Assembly: GCA_018375675.1 (NCBI GenBank)
Contig: JAHACW010000060.1
Location: 1-12,898 of the forward strand
Direction of reading: 5' to 3'
From: Actinomyces sp.
GTDB taxonomy: Bacteria; Actinomycetota; Actinomycetes; Actinomycetales; Actinomycetaceae
DNA length: 12,898 nucleotides
The translations under genes were made by a program, and so were the position numbers. Positions 7,129 to 12,898 of this stretch are shown in pieces; positions within the stretch are counted from its first letter, which is position 1; the number at the start of each line of letters is the position of its first letter. The notes beneath the pieces were generated by a model that was not told where the DNA came from, ran no database searches, and saw only the letters and a list, made by a program, of their open reading frames with translations.

Positions 7129-7151
7129 TTCGTCATCTTTCCGTCGTGGGG

Positions 7152-7613
7152 TTAGACGCCGTTCGGGAAACCCAGCTGTCGCCAGGCCTCGTACAGGACG
7201 ATCGATGCGGAGTTGGCCAAGTTGAGTGAACGCACCCCATCAACCATCTGAATGCGCACGCGATCCTCCACGCGCGGATGATGCATCGCGTCCTCGGACA
7301 GGCCGACCGACTCGCGCCCAAAGAGGAGGCCATCTCCATCGGCATAGGAGATGTCGGAGTACATGGTGGTCGCGTGACCCGTGAGCGCCCAGACGCGTCC
7401 TGGAACCTCAGTGAGTGCCTCGTCGAGGGAATCGTGCACCCTGACGTGCGCAAGGTCGTGGTAGTCCAAGCCCGCACGGCGAAGCTTCGCGTCATCCATG
7501 TCGAAGCCCAGCGGCTTGACCAGGTGCAGCATCGATCCGGTGCATGCGGACAAGCGAATAGCGGCTCCCGTATTGCCGGGGATTTCCGGCTCCCAAAAAA
7601 TAATGTGCAGCAT
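7152..7613 (-). CDS. trmL: tRNA (cytidine/uridine-34 2'-O)-methyltransferase TrmL (SPOUT family)
   Basis: 153 residues, the usual length of YibK/TrmL, which methylates the wobble-base ribose of certain tRNA-Leu species with S-adenosylmethionine. Family marks seen: 'EPEIPGNTGAAIRL' at the N-terminus, 'LVKPLGF' and 'RAGLDYHDL', and the knotted SAM site 'LLFGRESVGL' (96-105, Arg100 where Pro is usual). The C-terminal knot strand reads 'VRSLNLANSASIVLYEAWRQ' (127-146), with Asn131 and Asn134. The ATG is 5 nt behind the stop of the PEBP gene with no clear ribosome binding site between them, so it is probably translated by coupling. Terminated by the hairpin at 7095-7128. Confidence 0.95.
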   Translation of the reverse strand: MLHIIFWEPEIPGNTGAAIRLSACTGSMLHLVKPLGFDMDDAKLRRAGLDYHDLAHVRVHDSLDEALTEVPGRVWALTGHATTMYSDISYADGDGLLFGRESVGLSEDAMHHPRVEDRVRIQMVDGVRSLNLANSASIVLYEAWRQLGFPNGV

Positions 7614-7618
7614 GGTTT

Positions 7619-8146
7619 TCAGGCCTGGTGGGTCACGGTCAGGGAGGCGCGTGCGATCGTGTGCTCGAGCGCCGCGAACGAGGCCATGGCTGGGGTTGCG
7701 TCGTCGTCGAGCCCCAGCGAATCCGTATCGAGGGCGTGCACCGTGAATACGTAGCGGTGGGGGCGGTCGCCGGCGGGGGGAGCGGCTCCGAAGTAGGAAG
7801 CCTCACCCGCATCGCCGCGCAGGTGGAACGCTGGGCCATCCAGCATGAGGTCGGATGCTCCAGCGCCCGCCTCCAGGTGGGTCATGGACGACGGGATGTC
7901 AAGAATTGCCCAGTGCCACCAGCCCGAGGGGATCGGGGCGTCCGGGTCAAAGCAGGTCAGCATGAAGCTCGCCGTGTCCTCTGGGAAACCGTGCCAGGTG
8001 AGGTCCGGGGAAAGGGATCCGGCCTCGGCGGTCGCCGACTCGGGCATAGGTGCGCCGTCGGTGAGAACGCTCGATGACAGTGTGAACGTGGGAACGTCCA
8101 GGCCTTCGTAGGGGCTGGGGGCAAGGGGGCGCTGGTCGATGTTCAT
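7619..8146 (-). CDS. PEBP family protein (YbhB/YbcL type, Raf-kinase-inhibitor-like)
   Basis: 175-residue cytoplasmic protein of the phosphatidylethanolamine-binding family; the bacterial members have no settled function. The anion-binding pocket signature is present: D67-P-D-A-P71, W77-H78-W79, and 'GAAPPAGDRPHRY' (120-132), which corresponds to the family's GPxPP…HxY. No signal peptide is visible. The ATG at 8146 is preferred because AAAGGAG lies 5-6 nt upstream; longer readings to 8248 cross into the neighbouring promoter and add non-family residues. A CACAAT box (8171-8176, minus strand) could be its -10. First gene of a pair with trmL. Its start is about 95 bp from the SOS box that serves the divergent imuA'. 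Confidence 0.9.
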   Translation of the reverse strand: MNIDQRPLAPSPYEGLDVPTFTLSSSVLTDGAPMPESATAEAGSLSPDLTWHGFPEDTASFMLTCFDPDAPIPSGWWHWAILDIPSSMTHLEAGAGASDLMLDGPAFHLRGDAGEASYFGAAPPAGDRPHRYVFTVHALDTDSLGLDDDATPAMASFAALEHTIARASLTVTHQA

Positions 8147-8240
8147 GCGTGCTCCTTTCTCGGTGTTTCCATTGTGACCTATTCGCGCGCGATCGGCGTT
8201 CGGGACGCAGATGTGTGAGCGGGGTTCTACACTTCCAGTA

Positions 8241-8256
8241 TCGAACACATGTTCTA
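8241..8256. promoter_or_regulatory. LexA-binding SOS box upstream of imuA'
   Basis: TCGAAC-ACAT-GTTCTA matches the Gram-positive/actinobacterial SOS box (TCGAAC-N4-GTTCGA) with a perfect core GAAC-N4-GTTC at 8243-8254. It lies 19 nt before the imuA' ATG and overlaps the first bases of a TATTGT -10 box (8255-8260), so bound LexA would block RNA polymerase. The downstream genes are of a type known to be SOS-induced in mycobacteria. Confidence 0.88.
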
Positions 8257-8260
8257 TTGT
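8255..8260 (+). promoter_or_regulatory. Candidate -10 box of the imuA'-imuB operon
   Basis: TATTGT (TANNNT form) directly at the edge of the SOS box. A weak CTTCCA (8232-8237) sits 17 bp upstream as -35. A GGGAGGGGG ribosome binding site (8262-8270) follows 4 nt before the ATG. Confidence 0.45.
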
Positions 8261-8274
8261 TGGGAGGGGGAGTT

Positions 8275-8757
8275 ATGACCGATGCGCACGCGCGACTACT
8301 GGCGGCGCGCGACGTGTTGAACCGTGCCGAACAGGCTGTTGGCCTGCGAGCGCGCGACGATGTCGAGCGTGCGCAGGCGGGGATTTCTCCTGTCCTTCTG
8401 GGGCCGACGGGCAGGGCTGAACTCATCCGCTTGCTGATTGATGTGTGTCCCTCCGAGGGGTGGATCGGCGTGTGCGGAGTGGGGAATATCGGCTGGGAAT
8501 GGGCCTCGCAGCAGGGGATGGACCTCGACCGTGTGCTGGTGCTAAACGCGGGGAAAGATCACCAGGTGGGGGACCTATGTTCCCTTCTGATAGAGGCCTG
8601 CGATGTTGTCTGCCTCGATGTTCCTGAACTATCCAGTGCACAACAGCGGGCCCTGGCGGCTCGGGCCCGCTCGATGGGACGCACCATTGTGACACTGCGC
8701 CCCTGGCCGGGGTTCTCTCGCACTGCGGCGCGTCAATGGATGCGGCTGGTGGTCTAG
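8275..8757 (+). CDS. imuA: ImuA' - SOS mutasome accessory protein
   Basis: 160 residues. ImuA' is a RecA-like-fold protein without ATPase motifs that binds ImuB and is needed, with DnaE2, for damage-induced mutagenesis in mycobacteria. Here 'GWIGVCGVGNIGWEWA' (62-77) sits where RecA has its P-loop but has no GK[ST]. 'GMDLDRVLVLNAG' and the later 'ACDVVCLDVPEL' and 'AARARSMGRTIVTL' follow the family pattern. It seems shorter than mycobacterial homologues (about 200 residues, from memory), ending soon after the last core strand. The ATG at 8275 has a purine-rich ribosome binding site 4 nt upstream. Its stop TAG abuts the GTG of imuB, so translation is coupled. Identification rests on weak motifs plus very strong context. 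Confidence 0.82.
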   Translation: MTDAHARLLAARDVLNRAEQAVGLRARDDVERAQAGISPVLLGPTGRAELIRLLIDVCPSEGWIGVCGVGNIGWEWASQQGMDLDRVLVLNAGKDHQVGDLCSLLIEACDVVCLDVPELSSAQQRALAARARSMGRTIVTLRPWPGFSRTAARQWMRLVV

Positions 8758-10320
8758 GTGCGTGACATGGTGGTGTGGGTACCCGATTGGCCCGTCCATT
8801 GCCTCGTGGTCGATCTGCCGCCGGGTGGCGCTGGGGCCGTCGTACATAGTGAACGCATCGAGGTTGCCAGCGGCGCTGCTCGGAGCGCCGGAGTCAGGAG
8901 CGGCATGAGCATACGAGAGGCGACGTATGTGTGTCCCGATCTCATCTGTTTGCCTCGCGACCCTGATCGCGAGGCGCGAGCATTTAGCGCCGTTGTCGAT
9001 GCTTTCGATTCAGTAGCGGCCGGGGTGGAGTGCGTGCGCCCCGGGGTAGCCAGGTGTCGGGCGCATGGTCCCGCCCGTTGGCATGGGAATGAGGAGGCCG
9101 CGGCCTCGGCTCTGGTGTCGGCGATCGAGGAGGCCGTCGGCGTTGAATGTTTTGTTGGCATCGCCGATGGCCCGGTCGCATCCCTGGAGGCGGCGCGCGA
9201 GGGACGCATTGTTCCTGCCGGAGAAAACCAATTATTCCTGGGGCGCATCCCATTACATCGTGCCCTGTGGGCCGTTCCTGTCGCGATGACTGATAGAGCG
9301 GCTGACGCCATCGAGCTATTGACAGGCCTGGGCGTCCACACGTGCGCGGATTTTCTGGCATTGGGGCGAGGCCGTGTGTGCGAGCGCTTCGGCGACGTCG
9401 GTGAACAACTCTGGAATCTCGCCTCTGGAGGCGACAGCGCCATCACGCTGGCCGGGCGCATTCAACCAGACATCACGATGGAGTGCACCATTGATGTAGG
9501 TGGAGAATCCATCGATACGATGATGGTGCCCATTGGGCGCATTGCACGAGAGCTCTCTCAGAGGCTGGGGCGGGGCGGGCTCGTCTCGCAGACCCTGCGC
9601 ATCGATGTGGAGGATGCCGGGGGCGGTCAGCGTACTCGCACGTGGAGTGGATGTGACGTGTGCGTATCCGACGACGTTGCGCTGCGCGTCCGGTGGACGC
9701 TCGCGGGGTGGACTTCGGGTATCGAAGGGCCCAGTGGCGCGGTGACCTGTATACGCGTGACCGCATGTGATCCGCGGGTGGGGCGCAGTGCGTTAGCACT
9801 GTGGGGGCGGTCAGACCGCGAGCGCGATGTCTCGCGCAGCGTCGTGCGCATCCAGGGGATGGCGGGGCCGGATTCTCTCCTGATTCCGCGGGTGCAGGGG
9901 GGATACGATCCGCGCAGCCGTGTTGTGATGACCAGATGGGGGAGCGCTCCTCTCCTTCGCACACATGAGGGAGCGTGGGAGGGACGCATCGCTCAGCCTC
10001 CGGCGACGCTTTTTGACGAGCCTGTGCGTGTGAGGATCGTTGGCGCATCTGGGGCCTTTGATGATGTGCGTGTGGACCACCGAGGGGCCTTGAGTGCCAC
10101 ACCCGCCTACCTCGTGAGCGAGCGTGATGTCTCGCAATCCGTGTCGGGGAGGGGGCGTCGCGCGGCTATCACGCGCGTGGAAGGGCCTTGGCCGGTGGGA
10201 GGTCGGTGGTGGGCGCAGGAGAGACCTCGCGCCTATATGAGGGCTCTGCTTGAGGACGGACGGGACCTTCTCCTCGTCTGGAAGGAAGGGGAGTGGGCGA
10301 TCGAGGGACTGACCCAGTGA
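8758..10320 (+). CDS. imuB: ImuB - Y-family polymerase-like mutasome scaffold
   Basis: 520-residue Y-family (DinB-like) protein, usual length for ImuB. N-terminal 'MVVWVPDWPV', 'GVRSGMSIREA' (45-55), a helix-hairpin-helix thumb around 185-215 ('LLTGLGVHTCADFLALG'), little-finger region, and the typical ImuB C-terminus ('GPWPVGGRWWAQERPR'). Catalytic acids of active Y-polymerases are lost: the SxDE site reads V94-R-P-G, and only one acid stands near the first metal site (D10). It should therefore act as a hub that joins DnaE2, ImuA' and the sliding clamp, as in mycobacteria. The clamp-binding motif position reads ALALWG (345-350), lacking the usual Gln. GTG at 8758 follows the imuA' stop without a gap; ATG at 8767 is an alternative. 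SOS-controlled through the box at 8241. Confidence 0.93.
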   Translation: MRDMVVWVPDWPVHCLVVDLPPGGAGAVVHSERIEVASGAARSAGVRSGMSIREATYVCPDLICLPRDPDREARAFSAVVDAFDSVAAGVECVRPGVARCRAHGPARWHGNEEAAASALVSAIEEAVGVECFVGIADGPVASLEAAREGRIVPAGENQLFLGRIPLHRALWAVPVAMTDRAADAIELLTGLGVHTCADFLALGRGRVCERFGDVGEQLWNLASGGDSAITLAGRIQPDITMECTIDVGGESIDTMMVPIGRIARELSQRLGRGGLVSQTLRIDVEDAGGGQRTRTWSGCDVCVSDDVALRVRWTLAGWTSGIEGPSGAVTCIRVTACDPRVGRSALALWGRSDRERDVSRSVVRIQGMAGPDSLLIPRVQGGYDPRSRVVMTRWGSAPLLRTHEGAWEGRIAQPPATLFDEPVRVRIVGASGAFDDVRVDHRGALSATPAYLVSERDVSQSVSGRGRRAAITRVEGPWPVGGRWWAQERPRAYMRALLEDGRDLLLVWKEGEWAIEGLTQ

Positions 10321-10323
10321 GCC

Positions 10324-10342
10324 GGTGCTGGGGATGGGTGGG
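10324..10342 (+). other. G-run cluster in the imuB-SNF2 gap
   Basis: GG, GGGG, GGG and GGG runs are separated by 1-4 nt (10324-10342). This could form an imperfect G-quadruplex on the plus strand, overlapping the -35 area of the SNF2 gene. One run has only two G, so stability is doubtful. Confidence 0.3.
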
Positions 10343-10347
10343 TGCCG

Positions 10348-10353
10348 TAGACT
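10348..10353 (+). promoter_or_regulatory. Candidate -10 box, leaderless start of the SNF2 gene
   Basis: TAGACT (TANNNT) followed by 6 nt (GAAAGG) and the ATG at 10360. The purine run touches the ATG and is too close to act as a ribosome binding site, which favours a leaderless start. No clear -35 box. Confidence 0.45.
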
Positions 10354-10359
10354 GAAAGG

Positions 10360-12898
10360 ATGGTATCTCTGTCGCACACGCTGGCCTCCCTGTCGGATGA
10401 TGACATGATGGCCCTCGTTGGCCCGGCGGCTTGGGCGAACGGCTTGCGTTTAGCGCGCAGTGGCGCGGTGCGTGAATTCTCCTGGAGCGAGGATGGGGAG
10501 CAGGCCGAAGCACGCGTGAAGGAAGCTGGGCTGACCTATCGTGTGCGCGTCGCACAGGGCGCTGTGCGTCCCTCCCTCGCGTGTGCATGCCCGCTGCGCA
10601 GTGACTGTCCCCATACGGTCGCGACGCTCATCGTCGGACGCGAGGATGCCCGCGACAAGCAGCGCTCGGTGCCTGAGTGGAGCCGTGTCCTCGAGCAGAT
10701 GCTGGGCTCCGACCGCGACCGCCTGGGCGAGCCGTTGGCCCTCGTCGTTGATGCGCATGATCCCGGGGTCGAGCCATCTCTCATCCCGTTGCGCCGAAGC
10801 TCCTCATCCGGGTGGACGACGAAGAGGGCTTCGTGGCTCGATCTGACGGCGACGCAGTGGGCGTCAGTGACGGATGGCTTAGATCCCACGCATGTCTCTC
10901 TCATGCGCGAGGGGTACCGACTGTCGCGTGAATCGCGTTCGTGGCACTCGCGCACGGAGGTGACGCTCAGTTCGCTGGGCGAGCATGCCTACGCGTGGCT
11001 GGCACGCCTGGTGCGGGCCGGGGTTGAACTCTACGCCTCGCCCGACGCCGGTGAGTTGGTGGTGCTCTCGCACACGACCTGGGACGCGGACATCGATGTG
11101 CGCTCAGGTTCCGACGGCCTTGACGTCAGAGTCGTCGCGCGTAACGGAGACGAGGTGCTCACGAGGCCGCGTATCGACCGCGACGCGAGTGTGCTGTTGC
11201 TGGATGGAGGGCGCGGAATCGCGCGCATTGAGGGGGTGGGAGCGCTCGACGGCTTTCCACTCGATCGAGGCCTGCACGTTCCTGCCGCAGATGTCGCGCA
11301 GTTTCGCGGCACGTGGCTGCCCGCCCTCCTCAGGCGTTTTTCGATGGCTTCCTCCGATGGCAGTTTTGACGCTCAGGCTCGCCCGGACGTGTCGCTCGTG
11401 GGCACGGTGCGACGCGACGGGGAATCTGTCGTTGTGCGCTGGTGGGCCGAGTATCGTCAGGGTGAGTCACGCTCGCGCACTCCCGTGGCCCACTGCGCGG
11501 AGGACGAGGCCGTGGCCGAGATCGTGGGTCGCGTCGAGTTGTGGGGACGTGGGTTGGACTCCGCCCTGTGGACCGCCCCTCCGACGACGGGGAGGCTGTC
11601 TCCGTGGCGTGTTCCCGCGTTTTTGGAGGCGGTTGTGGATTCCGAGGGCATCGATGGCCTCGTGTGGGATGTTGCGGAGGACGTGCGTGCCATCGACGTG
11701 CGAGAAGACGGCTTCGATGTCGATGTGAGCGTTGATCCAGCCCAGCGTGACTGGTTTGATCTCAACGTGCGCCTGCGCCTCGGACGCGTCACGATCAGCG
11801 TTCGCGAAGCGCTCGAAGCGATTGCAGGCGGGCAGGATTACATCGAGGTCGAGGGAACGTGGGTACGCCTCGACGGCGAACGTATTCGATCCTTGGCGAC
11901 GTTGCTCGAAGAGGCGCGCACCCTGGCGGGGTGGGATGGCGAGGGGGTCAGGCTCACGCCGATGCAGGTCGGCGTCGTTGATCTATTCGCGAGCGCATCC
12001 GACCACGTGAGCATCAGTGACGCGTGGAGGACTCGGATTGCTCCGCTGCGCGACGGCTCCGCGGATAGAGGTGTGCCGCCGGTACCGTCGCTGAGTTCGA
12101 TCCTGCGCCCGTATCAGCGGCGCGGGCACGCGTGGTTGACGGCTCGCCTGTCCGGCGGTATCGGTGGAATTCTGGCTGATGACATGGGCCTGGGTAAAAC
12201 CGTTCAGATCCTGTCGGCCGTGGCAGCGCTGCGAGCGCATGCACCTGCTGGCGATCCCTCGCCCGTTCTCGTCGTGGCGCCGACCTCCGTCGTCGGCGTG
12301 TGGATAGACCAGGCGCGCACCTTCACACCGCACCTACGCGTGCGTGCGGTGACGGAAACGGCCACGCGCCGTGGAACAACGATCGGTGAGGAGGTTGCCG
12401 ATGCGGATATCGTCGTCACCTCCTACACGCTTGCCCGCCTGGAGGCGGAGCAGTGGAACCAGGTGCACCTCGGCGGAGTTGTTATCGATGAAGCGCAAGC
12501 GGTGAAAAACCCTCGCACCGCAACCTACCGAGCGCTTCGCGATCTTGAGTCGCCCTGGAAGTTGGCGGTGTCGGGTACCCCCATCGAAAACTCGCTGGGA
12601 GACCTGTGGTCGTTGCTTTCCTTGACGTGCCCCGGCCTCCTGCCCCCGTGGGAGATATTCCAGCAGGAGGTGCGCAGGCCTATCGAAAATGGCGCGGATC
12701 CGGCGATGCTCGGGCGCCTGACGGCTTATGTTGCGCCCTTCGTACTGCGGCGCACGAAGGAGGAAGTCGCTCCGGATCTGCCCGATAAGATCGTCGACAT
12801 TGTGCGCGTCGATTTAGGCAAGGAACACCGCCATATCTACGACCAGTACCTGGCCCGCGAGCGCGCGCGGATTCTCGACCTGCTGCGAGACGTGGATG
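10360..12898 (+). CDS. SWIM zinc finger / SNF2-family DNA-dependent ATPase (3' end cut by window edge)
   Basis: 846 codons are visible with no stop. The N-terminal SWIM zinc finger is C75-x-C77-x5-C83-x-H85. A long middle region (about 100-560) follows without a recognised motif; in related bacterial proteins it holds the SNF2-associated domain. Then comes the SNF2 ATPase: 'LRPYQRRGHAW' (about 582-592), Walker A 'DDMGLGKT' (K613), 'VLVVAPTSVV', Walker B/motif II D710-E711-A-Q, motif III 'SGTPIENS' (738-745), and 'FVLRRTKEEVAPDLP'. The second RecA lobe with motifs IV-VI lies beyond the right edge. Such proteins move along double-stranded DNA and displace bound proteins rather than unwind it; the bacterial SWIM subfamily has no firm role. 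It begins 39 nt behind imuB, so SOS read-through is possible, but a candidate promoter of its own is present. Confidence 0.93.
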   Translation, partial: MVSLSHTLASLSDDDMMALVGPAAWANGLRLARSGAVREFSWSEDGEQAEARVKEAGLTYRVRVAQGAVRPSLACACPLRSDCPHTVATLIVGREDARDKQRSVPEWSRVLEQMLGSDRDRLGEPLALVVDAHDPGVEPSLIPLRRSSSSGWTTKRASWLDLTATQWASVTDGLDPTHVSLMREGYRLSRESRSWHSRTEVTLSSLGEHAYAWLARLVRAGVELYASPDAGELVVLSHTTWDADIDVRSGSDGLDVRVVARNGDEVLTRPRIDRDASVLLLDGGRGIARIEGVGALDGFPLDRGLHVPAADVAQFRGTWLPALLRRFSMASSDGSFDAQARPDVSLVGTVRRDGESVVVRWWAEYRQGESRSRTPVAHCAEDEAVAEIVGRVELWGRGLDSALWTAPPTTGRLSPWRVPAFLEAVVDSEGIDGLVWDVAEDVRAIDVREDGFDVDVSVDPAQRDWFDLNVRLRLGRVTISVREALEAIAGGQDYIEVEGTWVRLDGERIRSLATLLEEARTLAGWDGEGVRLTPMQVGVVDLFASASDHVSISDAWRTRIAPLRDGSADRGVPPVPSLSSILRPYQRRGHAWLTARLSGGIGGILADDMGLGKTVQILSAVAALRAHAPAGDPSPVLVVAPTSVVGVWIDQARTFTPHLRVRAVTETATRRGTTIGEEVADADIVVTSYTLARLEAEQWNQVHLGGVVIDEAQAVKNPRTATYRALRDLESPWKLAVSGTPIENSLGDLWSLLSLTCPGLLPPWEIFQQEVRRPIENGADPAMLGRLTAYVAPFVLRRTKEEVAPDLPDKIVDIVRVDLGKEHRHIYDQYLARERARILDLLRDVD

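Noticed and set aside
8147..8274. Upstream extension of both the PEBP gene (to 8248) and imuA' (from 8149)
   Set aside because: Both would run through the shared promoter and SOS box. The downstream ATGs have good ribosome binding sites and fit the family N-termini.
1..12898. Further SOS boxes, CRISPR arrays, tRNA genes and insertion sequences
   Set aside because: Reading by eye found only one GAAC-N4-GTTC site, no spaced direct-repeat array, no tRNA-like cloverleaf and no transposase motif.
10360..12898. Numerous 60-250 codon open frames overlapping the SNF2 gene on both strands
   Set aside because: The continuous frame from 10360 to the window edge carries all SNF2 and SWIM motifs in order; the others are shadows.

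Overview
The window looks like a chromosomal segment of a high-GC Gram-positive bacterium, most likely an Actinomycetaceae member (Actinomyces/Schaalia-like). The grounds are GC-rich codon use, actinobacteria-specific families (DUF4191, an actinobacterial-type lipoyl-dehydrogenase/E2 pair, an ImuA'/ImuB pair), a TCGAAC-N4-GTTC type SOS box, and several start codons sitting 6-9 nt behind a TANNNT-like -10 element, as in leaderless actinobacterial transcripts. The genus is inference from protein character, since no marker RNA is present.

Left part (1-3139): a truncated amino-acid-type ABC transporter solute-binding lipoprotein (minus); a two-TM DUF4191 protein (minus) followed by a strong hairpin terminator; and, divergently, a membrane-anchored kinase-like protein (plus) whose kinase fold lacks several key residues. 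Centre left (3174-6357): a near-perfect palindromic bidirectional terminator, then a minus-strand operon read lpdA (E3) then the dihydrolipoamide acyltransferase E2 gene. These are two of the three components of a 2-oxoacid dehydrogenase complex; no E1 gene is in the window. Centre (6570-8146): a four-TM protein of unknown function (plus), a terminator, and a minus-strand pair PEBP-family protein / trmL, 5 nt apart.

Right part (8241-12898): a clear LexA-type SOS box lies in the promoter of a two-gene plus-strand operon, imuA' and imuB, whose stop and start codons abut. These are accessory parts of the actinobacterial SOS mutasome (ImuA'-ImuB-DnaE2); dnaE2 is not in the window. Only 39 nt behind imuB begins a large SWIM-zinc-finger SNF2 ATPase, open at the right edge, with its own candidate leaderless promoter. 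The most interesting points are the SOS-controlled imuA'B unit followed by the SNF2 remodeler, the altered clamp-binding motif in ImuB, and the degenerate membrane kinase.

No tRNA, rRNA, CRISPR array, insertion sequence, phage gene or attachment site was seen. No gene-free stretch exceeds 300 bases; the longest, 6358-6569, is described as a feature.
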